A stretch of 64,000 nucleotides of DNA from contig NZ_CP090063.1 of NCBI RefSeq assembly GCF_021391495.1, positions 2,356,001 to 2,420,000 of the forward strand, given 5' to 3'. Shown in pieces: positions 45,158 through 53,325 of this stretch. The stretch comes from Amycolatopsis acidiphila (GTDB taxonomy: Bacteria > Actinomycetota > Actinomycetes > Mycobacteriales > Pseudonocardiaceae). The stretch's first letter is position 1, and the number at the start of each line of letters is the position of its first letter. Below the pieces are notes generated by a model, which did not search any database, was not told the DNA's origin, and worked only from the letters and a program-made list of their open reading frames with translations. The translations under genes and the position numbers were made by a program.

Positions 45158-47979
45158 TCCCCGTCACCCACCAATCTCAGGAACGCGTCCTCCAGCCGGC
45201 GCCGCGGCCCGGCCTGCTCGACCGCGACCCCGGCGCGCACCAGCGCGGCCACGGCCTCGGCTCGCGGCAGCCCGTCCAGGTCGGCGTGCACGAGGTCGCC
45301 CTCGATGTCCACTTCGGACACTCCGCCGACCGAGCGCAGCGCGCTCGCCGCCGCCTCCGGGTCGTCGACGCGGAACGTCGCCTCCCCGCCGGCCGCGGCG
45401 ATGTCGCCGACCTCGCCCGAGGCGACCAGCGCGCCGCGGTGCATGACCACCACGTGCGTGCAGGTCTGCTCGACCTCGGCCAGCAGGTGGCTCGACACCA
45501 CCACGGTGCGCCCGGTCGCCGCGTACCGCTGCAGCACCTCACGCATCTGGTGGATCTGGGGCGGGTCGAGCCCGTTGGTCGGTTCGTCGAGCACGAGCAG
45601 CTCCGGCAGCCCGAGCATCGCCTGCGCGATCGCCAGCCGCTGCCGCATGCCCTGGCTGTAGGTGCGCACCTTCCGGTGCACCGCGTCGCCGAGGCCCGCG
45701 ATCTCCAGCGCCTCGGCGAAGTGCGCCCGCTCCGCGGGCCGCCCGGTCGCGTCCCAGTACAGCCGCAGGTTCAGCTCGCCGGACAGGTGTGGCAGGAAGC
45801 CCGAACCCTCCACGAAGGACCCGATCCGCGACAGCACGGGCGCGCCCGCGCTCACCTGGTAGCCGAACACCCTGATCTGCCCCGTGGTGGGCGTGATCAG
45901 GCCCATCAGCATGCGCAGCGTGGTCGTCTTGCCCGCGCCGTTCGGCCCGAGCAGGCCGAGCACCTGGCCGGGTTCGACCCGGAACGACAGGTCCCGTACC
46001 GCGGTGACCCCACCGCGGTAGGCCTTCGTCAGCCCTTCGATCACCAGCGGCACGTCCGCGAGCGCCGGGTCCGCGCGGTGCGAGCGCCGCCGGCGCAGTG
46101 CGGCGAGGATCGCGACGACGAGCGCGGCGAGGAGGATGCCCGCGATCCCCAGGAGGCTGCCGACCGGCCAGCCGGAGCCGACCGCGGTCCCGGGGATGAC
46201 CGGCACGGACACCCCGCCGTCGATCGAGACCTGGTAGGCGGCCGGGGCGATCGGTGTCGTGTACGCCTGGTCGGTCGTGGTGACCACGACCTGCAGCGAG
46301 TGCCCGGACTCGATCGGCCGCACGATGCCGGCGAGGGTCACGGTCACCTCGGCCGGGCCGCCGGTGAGCGGGACCCGCACCGGCGCGACGGCGTTCGCCG
46401 GCAGGGTGCGGGTGCCGTCAGGGCTGACGTCGTACAGCTTGACGAACAGCACCGCGTCCGGCGTACTTCCGGCGACGCGCAGCCGGATCGTCGGGGACCC
46501 GGCGACCAGCAGCTGCGAGTCGACCGGCGCGGTGGTGAACCGGGCGGACTCGCCCGGCGGGTCGATCCCGAACAGGCCGGAGAGCCGGGCGGACCCGGCG
46601 AGCCCGTTCAGGCCGGGGATCCCGCTGACCGCGGCCGGCGCGCCGCCCGGCGGGTTGATGATCGTCTGCTGACCGCCGCGCAGCGCCACGGAGCTCCGCT
46701 GCGTCGCGTCGCCGGTGATTCCCGGGTAGTCCGGAGCGTTCTGGATCCGCACCGACGGCGCCCCCGATGCCCGCAATGAACCCTGGACGTCGTAGGAGAA
46801 GCCGGTGACCGGGTTGGCTCCTTCGCCGGTGAGCTGGAACCACAGCCAGTCCGCGACCTTGGCGCGCAGCTGCGGTCCCGGCTGCCCGCCGTCGTGCCCG
46901 CCCGCGTACCAGATCTGCTGGACCTTGCCGCCCGCCGCGGCGATCTGGCGGGCGGTCGCGTCGGACTGGTCGAGCCCGAACAGCGTGTCGGTCTCGCCCT
47001 GCACGAGCAGTGTCGGCGCGGTGATCCGGCTCGTCACCGACGCGGGGGACAGGCGGCGCAGCAGGTCGACGGTCGCCGGGGTGGCCCGGCCCGTCGTGGC
47101 GAGCTCGGTGTAGGCCTGGCAGATCTGCGCCGTGAACCGGCCGCACACACTGTCCGCCGACGGCAGCTGCGCCGGCGCGCCCGCCGCCGCGCCGCCACCG
47201 CTGCCGCTCTGGCTGCTGCTGTCGTCGGTCTCCTGCCCGGGCTCGGGCGCCTCCGTGCCCAGGCCGCCCGAGCCGCCGGCGCTCGACGAGCCCGCGGAGA
47301 ACAGGATGCCGGCCCAGGACCGCTTGAACACCCCGTCCGGGGCGAACGCGCCGGCCGCCGGAGTGGTGGCCGCCGGGGCGGTGGCGCTCGCGGCGTTGGG
47401 CACGAGGCCCTGCGCGAGGTCGTTGTAGGTGATCTCGGGCGAGATCGCGTCGATCCGCTTGTCCTGCCCCGCGAGCAGCAGCGCCAGCGCGCCGCCGTAG
47501 GACGCGCCGACGACGCCGATGCGCGGGTCGTCGGGGCCGTCGAGGCGGACCTCGGGCCGCTTCGCGAGGTAGTCGACGAGATGGGACGCGTCGGCCACCT
47601 CGAGGTCGGGGTCGTTGAGCCCGATCTGCCCGGTGCTGTGCCCGAAGCCGCGCGCCGACCAGGTGAGCACGACGAACCCGCGCCGCGCCAGCTCCTGCGC
47701 CTCGCTCGCGACGCTGGTCTTGTCGGCGCCGAACCCGTGGGGCAGCAGCAGCGCCGGCGCCGGGGTGCGCGCGGGCAGGAAGAGAGTGGTGTCCAGGTGC
47801 ACCTGCTGGGCCGAGCCGGGGGCCGCGGGCACGTCGAGCACGCCGTCCTGGCTCGCGACCGGCGCGGCGCCACGGCCGGCGCCGGCCCACACGACACCGA
47901 CGGCGGCGAGGATCACCACGACCACACCGAGCGTCAGCAGACGGGCACGGCGGGTGTGCGGAAGCGGAATTCGGGGCAC
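45154..47979 (-). CDS. Alpha/beta hydrolase fused to ABC ATPase
   Basis: The 941-aa protein joins three parts: an N-terminal membrane anchor (about 12-33), an extracytoplasmic S15/CocE-like hydrolase (about 45-600; HGFGADK oxyanion loop, nucleophile in GVVGASYGGALALL, plus the X-Pro-peptidase-type C-terminal beta-domain), a second membrane helix (LLGIAGILLAALVVAILAAL, about 625) and a cytoplasmic ATPase (VLGLLGPNGAGKTTTLRML, YSQGMRQRLAIAQAM, LLVLDEPTNGLDP). The hydrolase would sit outside and the ATPase inside, driving the permease encoded next. It could export a peptide or ester and process it on exit, or be an immunity system. Confidence 0.87.
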   Translation of the reverse strand: MPRIPLPHTRRARLLTLGVVVVILAAVGVVWAGAGRGAAPVASQDGVLDVPAAPGSAQQVHLDTTLFLPARTPAPALLLPHGFGADKTSVASEAQELARRGFVVLTWSARGFGHSTGQIGLNDPDLEVADASHLVDYLAKRPEVRLDGPDDPRIGVVGASYGGALALLLAGQDKRIDAISPEITYNDLAQGLVPNAASATAPAATTPAAGAFAPDGVFKRSWAGILFSAGSSSAGGSGGLGTEAPEPGQETDDSSSQSGSGGGAAAGAPAQLPSADSVCGRFTAQICQAYTELATTGRATPATVDLLRRLSPASVTSRITAPTLLVQGETDTLFGLDQSDATARQIAAAGGKVQQIWYAGGHDGGQPGPQLRAKVADWLWFQLTGEGANPVTGFSYDVQGSLRASGAPSVRIQNAPDYPGITGDATQRSSVALRGGQQTIINPPGGAPAAVSGIPGLNGLAGSARLSGLFGIDPPGESARFTTAPVDSQLLVAGSPTIRLRVAGSTPDAVLFVKLYDVSPDGTRTLPANAVAPVRVPLTGGPAEVTVTLAGIVRPIESGHSLQVVVTTTDQAYTTPIAPAAYQVSIDGGVSVPVIPGTAVGSGWPVGSLLGIAGILLAALVVAILAALRRRRSHRADPALADVPLVIEGLTKAYRGGVTAVRDLSFRVEPGQVLGLLGPNGAGKTTTLRMLMGLITPTTGQIRVFGYQVSAGAPVLSRIGSFVEGSGFLPHLSGELNLRLYWDATGRPAERAHFAEALEIAGLGDAVHRKVRTYSQGMRQRLAIAQAMLGLPELLVLDEPTNGLDPPQIHQMREVLQRYAATGRTVVVSSHLLAEVEQTCTHVVVMHRGALVASGEVGDIAAAGGEATFRVDDPEAAASALRSVGGVSEVDIEGDLVHADLDGLPRAEAVAALVRAGVAVEQAGPRRRLEDAFLRLVGDGE

Positions 47980-48090
47980 CCCGAAACCGTATGGGAAGTT
48001 TCCTGAGAACGAACGAGAGCGGTCGCCTTCCGCGGTGATAAGGGCAACCTAAGCTGGCATCCTGGCCTCACATCGGACATGATGGACAGG

Positions 48091-48226
48091 ACGTGGAGGG
48101 GAGTATTCCTTCGCGGCGGTGTCGTCAGCACGGCGATCCTTCGGGGTCCCCGGCACCGTCGGCCGGTTTCCGAACCGGCGGAAGAGACCTCCGGCTAGCA
48201 GCTGTGCGCGCTAACCGGAGGTTTTG
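48091..48226 (+). ncRNA. yybP-ykoY (Mn2+) riboswitch
   Basis: The leader of the TerC gene contains the two conserved loops of the yybP-ykoY motif: GGGGAGTA (48098-48105) and GAGACCT (48184-48190), held together by helical arms. The 5' GGAGG (48095-48099) can pair with CCTCC (48188-48192) in P1. The same CCTCC is the left arm of a 12-bp hairpin (48188-48199 with 48210-48221, one mismatch) that is followed by TTTT and also buries the GGAGG ribosome site of terC. Mn2+ binding should stabilise P1 and so free transcription and translation. Confidence 0.8.
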
Positions 48227-48231
48227 CGTAA

Positions 48232-49212
48232 ATGACCGTCCCTGTGTGGCTCTGGCTCGCGACCGTTGCGGGCCTGCTCATCCTGATCGCGATCGATCTG
48301 GTGATCGTCGACCACAAGCCCCACGAGGTGACCACCGGTGAAGCGGCCAAATGGGTCGTGTTCTACGTGTCGTGCGCGGTGCTCTTCGGCGCCGGGGTGT
48401 GGATCTTCGCGGGGCACGACCCCGGCATCCAGTTCTTCACCGGCTACATCACCGAGTACTCGCTGTCGGTCGACAACCTGTTCATCTTCATGGTGATCAT
48501 GGCGTCGTTCAAGGTGCCCGCGATCCACCAGCACCGGGTGCTGCTCATCGGCATCCTGCTGGCGCTGGCCATGCGCAGCGTCTTCATCGCGGTCGGCGCG
48601 GCGCTGATCGCGCAGTTCGTGTGGGTGTTCTTCCTCTTCGGCGCGGTCCTGCTTTGGACGGCCGCCAGCATGTTGCGCGGCAACGAGGACAAGGACGAGT
48701 ACCACGAGAACGCGGTGACCCGCTGGGTGCGCAAGATCTACCCGGTCAGTGACTCCTACGACGGGCACCGGATGTTCGTCAAGCGCGAGGGCAGGCGGCT
48801 GATGACGCCGATGTTCCTCGTGATCATCGCGATCGGCAGCGCCGACCTGCTCTTCGCCGTCGACTCGATCCCGGCCATCTTCGGCATCACCCAGGAGGCC
48901 TTCCTGGTCTTCACCGCCAACGCGTTCGCCCTGATGGGCCTGCGGCAGCTGTTCTTCCTGCTCGGCGGGCTGGTGAACAAGCTCGTGTACCTCTCCTACG
49001 GGCTGGCGGTGATCCTCGCGTTCATCGGCGCGAAGCTGGTGCTGCACGCGTTGCACGAGTACCACCTGGCGCCGGACTGGCTCGACATCAACAACTGGAT
49101 CTCGCTCGGGGTGATCGTCGTCGTGCTGACCATCACGACCGTCGCGAGCCTGGCCAAGAGCAGGCGCAACGCCGCCAGGGAAGCCGCGTCGGCGCAGGCG
49201 GGCGACCGGTAG
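48232..49212 (+). CDS. TerC-family membrane transporter
   Basis: The 326-aa protein has about nine transmembrane helices and TerC signatures with acidic residues in the membrane: TEYSLSVDNLFIFMVIM and SADLLFAVDSIPAIFGIT. TerC/Alx/MeeY proteins export Mn2+ or metallate exported proteins. A Mn2+-sensing riboswitch directly upstream supports a manganese-efflux role. ATG 48232 is 10 nt after GGAGG at 48217-48221, which the riboswitch can hide. Confidence 0.92.
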   Translation: MTVPVWLWLATVAGLLILIAIDLVIVDHKPHEVTTGEAAKWVVFYVSCAVLFGAGVWIFAGHDPGIQFFTGYITEYSLSVDNLFIFMVIMASFKVPAIHQHRVLLIGILLALAMRSVFIAVGAALIAQFVWVFFLFGAVLLWTAASMLRGNEDKDEYHENAVTRWVRKIYPVSDSYDGHRMFVKREGRRLMTPMFLVIIAIGSADLLFAVDSIPAIFGITQEAFLVFTANAFALMGLRQLFFLLGGLVNKLVYLSYGLAVILAFIGAKLVLHALHEYHLAPDWLDINNWISLGVIVVVLTITTVASLAKSRRNAAREAASAQAGDR

Positions 49213-49222
49213 GTTCGACGGT

Positions 49223-51151
49223 ATGCGCCCCTCCGACATCGAACTGCTGTCCACTCCGAGCACGCCGGCCCTGCACGGGGATCTGCTGCTCACCGGAGTC
49301 TCCACCCCCGACCCCGAAGGCAACGTCTACCGCGGTGCCCTGTGGCGGGTCGGCCTCGACGGGACCGTCCGGCCGTGGACCCACGGCGAGCGCGACTCCG
49401 CGCCCGTCATCTCGCCCGACGGGCGCTGGGCCGCCTTCCTGCGCGCGGCCGAGGCGAAGTCGTCGCCGCAGCTGTACGTCATGCCGTCCGACGGCGGCGA
49501 CGCGCGGCGGCTGACCGACCTGCCGCTGGGCGCGGGCCACCCCGTGTGGGCGCCGGACTCGCGGCGGATCGCCTTCACCGCACGGGTTCCGGAGCCGGGG
49601 CGCTACGGCGTGCCGACGGCGACGGGCGAGAAGCCCGAGCCGGGCGAGGAGGCGCCGAGGCACATCAAGCGGTTCGACTACCGCATCGACAACATCGGTT
49701 TCCTGCGCGACCGGCCGGAGCGGTTGTTCGTCGTGGACGCGCTCGAGCCCGCGGACGAGCCGACGCCGCTCACCGATGAGCAGGTGGACGTGTCCGAACC
49801 GGTGTGGACCCCCGACGGCCAGACGATCCTCGTCGTCGCGCCCCGCGACTGGGGTGCCGCGCAGACCGAGGAGAGCGACCTCTACGCCGTGCCCCTCGCC
49901 GGGGGAGAGCCGCGGCTCGCGGTCCGCAGCGCGGGTGGCGTCGAGAAGGCGACCGTTGGCGAGGACGGCACGGTCTGGTTCATCGGCGCCGAGTTCACCT
50001 GGCCCTACGCCGAGGCGCGCAACCCCGGGCTCTGGGCCGCGCGGTTGTCCGGCGAGGCCGCGACCCCGCGGCGGCTGACCGACGCCGAGACGGTGCACTG
50101 CTTCGCCGGCGCGGGCGCGCCCGCGGTCTTCGGCGACGAGCTGCTGGTGGCTGTGCTGAACCGGGGCGCGGTCGAGCTGCGGGCGGTGCCGCGCGACGCC
50201 GAGGAGGCTCCGCTGGACAAGCTCGCCGTGCTCGCCGGGGAGCGCGCGGCGGTGCGGTCCTTCGCCGTGGACGGCGACCGGATCGCCGCCGTGGTGGCCC
50301 GCCCGGACAGCACCGGTGACGTCGTGCTCATCTCCGGCGGCGCCCAGCAGGTGCTCACCGACTGGTCGAAGCCGTTGCGGGACAAGGGGATCCGGCCGCT
50401 GGAGGAGCTGACGGCCAGCACGCCCGACGGCTACCCGGTGCACGGCTGGCTCGTCGAGCCCGAGGGCGACGGCCCGCACCCGGTGCTCCTGGTCGTGCAC
50501 GGCGGCCCGTTCGCCGCCTACGACTGGGGCCTGTTCGACGAGGCGCAGGTGTACGCGTCGGCGGGGTACGCGGTCGTGCTGGCGAACCCGCGGGGTTCGG
50601 CGGGCTACGGGCAGAGCCACGGCCGCGCGATCGTGCGCGCCTTCGGCACCGTCGACGTCGACGACCTGCTGGCGCTGCTGGACTCCGCGCTGGAACGGCC
50701 CGGGCTCGACGCGTCGCGGGTCGGCGTGATGGGCGGTTCCTACGGCGGGTTCATGACCAGCTGGCTCGCGTCGCACCACGGCGAGCGGTTCCGCGCCGCG
50801 TGGAGCGAGCGGGCCGTCAACGCCTGGGACTCGATGGTCGGCAGCTCCGACATCGGCTGGTCCTTCGTCGACGCCTACATCGGCGGCGACCTGGCCACGC
50901 AGCTCGACCGCAGCCCGCTGACCTACGCCGACCGCATCGGCATCCCGTTCATGGTGGTGCACTCCGAGCACGACTGGCGCTGCCCGGTCGAGCAGGCGCA
51001 GCGGCTGTACGTGGCGCTCAAGCGCAACGGCGCGGACGTGGAGATGCTGCTGTTCCCGGGAGAGGGGCACGAACTGAGCCGCTCGGGCAAGCCACGGCAT
51101 CGGGTCCAGCGGCTCGAGGCGGTCCTCGAGTGGTGGTCGCGGCACCTGTAG
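49223..51151 (+). CDS. S9 family (prolyl oligopeptidase-type) peptidase
   Basis: The 642-aa protein has an N-terminal beta-propeller of WD/PD40-like repeats (DGRWAAFLRAAE, WAPDSRRIAFTAR) and a C-terminal alpha/beta hydrolase with Ser in VGVMGGSYGGFMTSW, Asp in SEHDWRCPVEQAQ and His in GEGHELSRSGK. It resembles acylaminoacyl peptidases that trim oligopeptides in the cytoplasm. ATG 49223 is 10 bp after the TerC stop. Confidence 0.9.
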   Translation: MRPSDIELLSTPSTPALHGDLLLTGVSTPDPEGNVYRGALWRVGLDGTVRPWTHGERDSAPVISPDGRWAAFLRAAEAKSSPQLYVMPSDGGDARRLTDLPLGAGHPVWAPDSRRIAFTARVPEPGRYGVPTATGEKPEPGEEAPRHIKRFDYRIDNIGFLRDRPERLFVVDALEPADEPTPLTDEQVDVSEPVWTPDGQTILVVAPRDWGAAQTEESDLYAVPLAGGEPRLAVRSAGGVEKATVGEDGTVWFIGAEFTWPYAEARNPGLWAARLSGEAATPRRLTDAETVHCFAGAGAPAVFGDELLVAVLNRGAVELRAVPRDAEEAPLDKLAVLAGERAAVRSFAVDGDRIAAVVARPDSTGDVVLISGGAQQVLTDWSKPLRDKGIRPLEELTASTPDGYPVHGWLVEPEGDGPHPVLLVVHGGPFAAYDWGLFDEAQVYASAGYAVVLANPRGSAGYGQSHGRAIVRAFGTVDVDDLLALLDSALERPGLDASRVGVMGGSYGGFMTSWLASHHGERFRAAWSERAVNAWDSMVGSSDIGWSFVDAYIGGDLATQLDRSPLTYADRIGIPFMVVHSEHDWRCPVEQAQRLYVALKRNGADVEMLLFPGEGHELSRSGKPRHRVQRLEAVLEWWSRHL

Positions 51152-51185
51152 AAACCGGCTGGCGGACTCTGGGACGATCCGGGGT

Positions 51186-51728
51186 ATGGGCTGGACGGTA
51201 CGGCGCGCGGTCCCGGCGGACGCCGCGCGGATCGCGGAGATCAACATCGACGGCTGGCGCGCCGCCTACCGGGGCCTGATCCCGGACTCCTACCTCGACG
51301 CGATGCGTCACGAGACCGTCCGCGAGCGGTGGGCCACCGGGCTGCGCAGCTACGCCGAGCCCGCGGCGATGTTCGTCGCGGCGGGCGCGGACTCCGTGGT
51401 CGGGTCCTACGCGTTCGTCCAGGCCGTGCGCGAGGAGACGGACCGGCATCCGGTGCACGCCACGGCCGAGCTGTGCGCGATCTACGCGGACCCGCGCCGG
51501 CGTGGCACCGGCGCGGGGCACGCGGTGCACCAGGCCGCCCTCGGGCACCTCGCCGCGTTCGGCTTCCGGCACGCCGTGCTGTGGGTACTGACCGGCAACG
51601 CGCCGGCGCGGCGGTTCTACGAGGCACACGGGTGGAAGTGCGACGAGGTCGAGAAGGACCTCGAGATCCACGGTGAGCGGACCCAGGAGATCCGGTACTC
51701 GCGCCCGCTTCAGGAGAGCAGGACGTAG
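51186..51728 (+). CDS. GNAT family N-acetyltransferase
   Basis: The 180-aa protein has the GNAT fold: VRRAVPADAARIAEINIDGW, the YLDAM helix, ELCAIYADPRRRGTGAGHAV (motif A with R-x-x-G-x-G/A for acetyl-CoA) and VLTGNAPARRFYEAHGW. Substrate unknown. The last 19 bp overlap the convergent RES-domain gene. Confidence 0.88.
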   Translation: MGWTVRRAVPADAARIAEINIDGWRAAYRGLIPDSYLDAMRHETVRERWATGLRSYAEPAAMFVAAGADSVVGSYAFVQAVREETDRHPVHATAELCAIYADPRRRGTGAGHAVHQAALGHLAAFGFRHAVLWVLTGNAPARRFYEAHGWKCDEVEKDLEIHGERTQEIRYSRPLQESRT

Positions 51729-52363
51729 TTCAGCTGCTCGCAGACCCGGCCCAGCGGGATGTCGAGGCCGGGATGGTCCAGCGGCAGCAGCACGTCCGGC
51801 TCGGCGGGCAGCGCCTCGGCCGCCGGCGGGTCCCACAGGCACACCGCGGGCCCGCCGCCGTCCATCGACGAGCGGTACCAGAGCCCGTCGAGGTCGTCGA
51901 ACGCCTCGCGGATCGCGCGTGCCCACGCCTGCGTGATCTTCTTGGGGCCGCTGGAGATCTCCTGGGACGCGCCGACCCGGGTCGGCCACAGCCCGGACAG
52001 GTCGAGCAGCCGCAGCGTCCGCGTCGGGCGCACCACGACCAGCTGCGGCCCCCGGGTGCGACGGTCCACGATGGACGTCGTCTGGAACACCTCGGCGACG
52101 CTCGTGCGCACCGAGAGGCCGAAGTACACGACGCCGTTGTCCGGGTCGTGCACCGGAGCCCCGCGATGTCCCGGCTGCTGCTGGTCGAACCGCCCGTGCG
52201 GCAGCGGACCGGTGTGCCGGAAGGAGTTCCAGCGCTGCGGGTGCGAGGAGTGCGCGCTGAAGATGCGGACCAGCCGGGTCGCGGGGTGCACGGCGACGAC
52301 GTCCTCGTCGTGCAGCTGGGCGACCAGCACCGAACGCCGGGGCGGCAGGGGAAGCCGGGCCAT
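51710..52363 (-). CDS. RES-domain toxin-like protein
   Basis: The 217-aa protein has the RES (NAD-degrading) fold: LVRIFSAHSSHPQRWNSFRH, VVYFGLSVRTSVAEVFQTT and LLDLSGLWPTRVG, with the conserved Arg, Glu and Ser positions. RES toxins (MbcT, ParT) destroy NAD+ or ADP-ribosylate a target when the antitoxin is lost. It follows, by 155 bp, the gene for a candidate antitoxin on the same strand. Confidence 0.8.
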   Translation of the reverse strand: MARLPLPPRRSVLVAQLHDEDVVAVHPATRLVRIFSAHSSHPQRWNSFRHTGPLPHGRFDQQQPGHRGAPVHDPDNGVVYFGLSVRTSVAEVFQTTSIVDRRTRGPQLVVVRPTRTLRLLDLSGLWPTRVGASQEISSGPKKITQAWARAIREAFDDLDGLWYRSSMDGGGPAVCLWDPPAAEALPAEPDVLLPLDHPGLDIPLGRVCEQLNYVLLS

Positions 52364-52372
52364 GTCGTGCGG

Positions 52373-52459
52373 TTACCGCCTAACGTCTGTTTCGGAGTGG
52401 TTCGAGTGGCGGCGGGGGTAGCGGAACCTCAGGCGCCCCGTCGCCGTGCGATCGCTCAT
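52373..52459 (-). CDS. 28-codon micro-ORF between antitoxin-like and RES genes
   Basis: ATG 52459 opens a frame of 28 codons encoding a very basic, aromatic peptide (MSDRTATGRLRFRYPRRHSN start) that ends 9 bp before the RES ATG. It may be a leader whose translation tunes the toxin, or chance; the surrounding 155 bp has no other feature. Confidence 0.35.
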   Translation of the reverse strand: MSDRTATGRLRFRYPRRHSNHSETDVRR

Positions 52460-52518
52460 GAATGCCGGCTCACTACCTCAGCGCTGTCCCGGGTGCTTCG
52501 CCGCTGAAGAACCCCAAC

Positions 52519-53103
52519 TCAGAACGCCGTGCCGAGCGTGCCGGCGAGTGCGGCCACGGGGCGCGGGTCGCCGCCGGCGAGCAGCCACTGCCGGGGCGTG
52601 ACGGCCTCGCCCGCGATCTCCAGGTCGTCCTGCTTCGTGGTCATGAAGGCCGCGACCACGAGCGCGGGCTCGTCCCCGGGCACGGCGGCGAGCACCGCGT
52701 CGAGGCTCGGCAGCACGCCGTCCTCGGTGAACTGCCAGGCGGGCAGCCGCCAGCCGCCCTGGTCCTTCCAGCCGGTCAGCCGCCGCGCGGCCAGCCGGTG
52801 CCGGACCCGGCTCGGGTCGATGCCGAGCCGGCCCGCCGCGGCCGAGACGGTGAGCGCCGACTCGGCCAGCACGGCCTGCGCGGCGACCGCGCGGGCCCGG
52901 TAGTCGGGCTCGTCCTCGTGGTACGGCGAGAGGTCGAGGCCGGCTTCGGCGAGCGCCTGCCGCTGGCCGGGGGCGAAGAAGTGCGCGGGATCGGGGTTCG
53001 GCGGGACCAGCCGACGCGCCGCGTCCTCGACCAGGGTCAGGAACTCCGCGGCCGCGATCCGGAGTCCCGCCTTGGCGAGCACGTCCTCCAACGCGATTGT
53101 CAC
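52519..53103 (-). CDS. Xre/DUF2384-like antitoxin candidate
   Basis: The 194-aa protein carries a helix-turn-helix (VSAAAGRLGIDPSRVRHRL) and a C-terminal MbcA/ParS-like segment (WLLAGGDPRPVAALAGTL). Such proteins bind RES toxins and repress their own operon. Position directly upstream of the RES gene supports the pairing. It is longer than classic MbcA (about 110 aa) because of an N-terminal helical extension, as in some actinobacterial forms. Confidence 0.7.
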   Translation of the reverse strand: MTIALEDVLAKAGLRIAAAEFLTLVEDAARRLVPPNPDPAHFFAPGQRQALAEAGLDLSPYHEDEPDYRARAVAAQAVLAESALTVSAAAGRLGIDPSRVRHRLAARRLTGWKDQGGWRLPAWQFTEDGVLPSLDAVLAAVPGDEPALVVAAFMTTKQDDLEIAGEAVTPRQWLLAGGDPRPVAALAGTLGTAF

Positions 53104-53256
53104 AGCACCCAGACTAGCCCAGCTGTGCGCCTTCGTGCGCTTTACAGTGTGAATTCACCGAGAACGAACACGAGCAGCACATAGTCAAACACGACGCGTA
53201 GGCGGATCCGGTTCAGTGTCGCAACTGGACGGCCGAGTGTCCACCCCGGAGGCGGC

Positions 53257-53304
53257 TTGACATGTGTGCTGGGTCACTCTAGCTTCGCCTGGTAATCGAT
53301 TTCT
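53257..53304 (+). promoter_or_regulatory. Promoter and LacI-type operator of the sugar ABC operon
   Basis: TTGACA (53257-53262), 17-bp spacer and TAGCTT (53280-53285) are followed 5 bp later by GGTAATCGATTTCT (53291-53304), which matches 11 of 14 positions of the palindrome in front of the isomerase gene. Bound repressor would cover the start site. Confidence 0.7.
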
Positions 53305-53325
53305 CGCGAGGCGGCGGAGGTGGGA

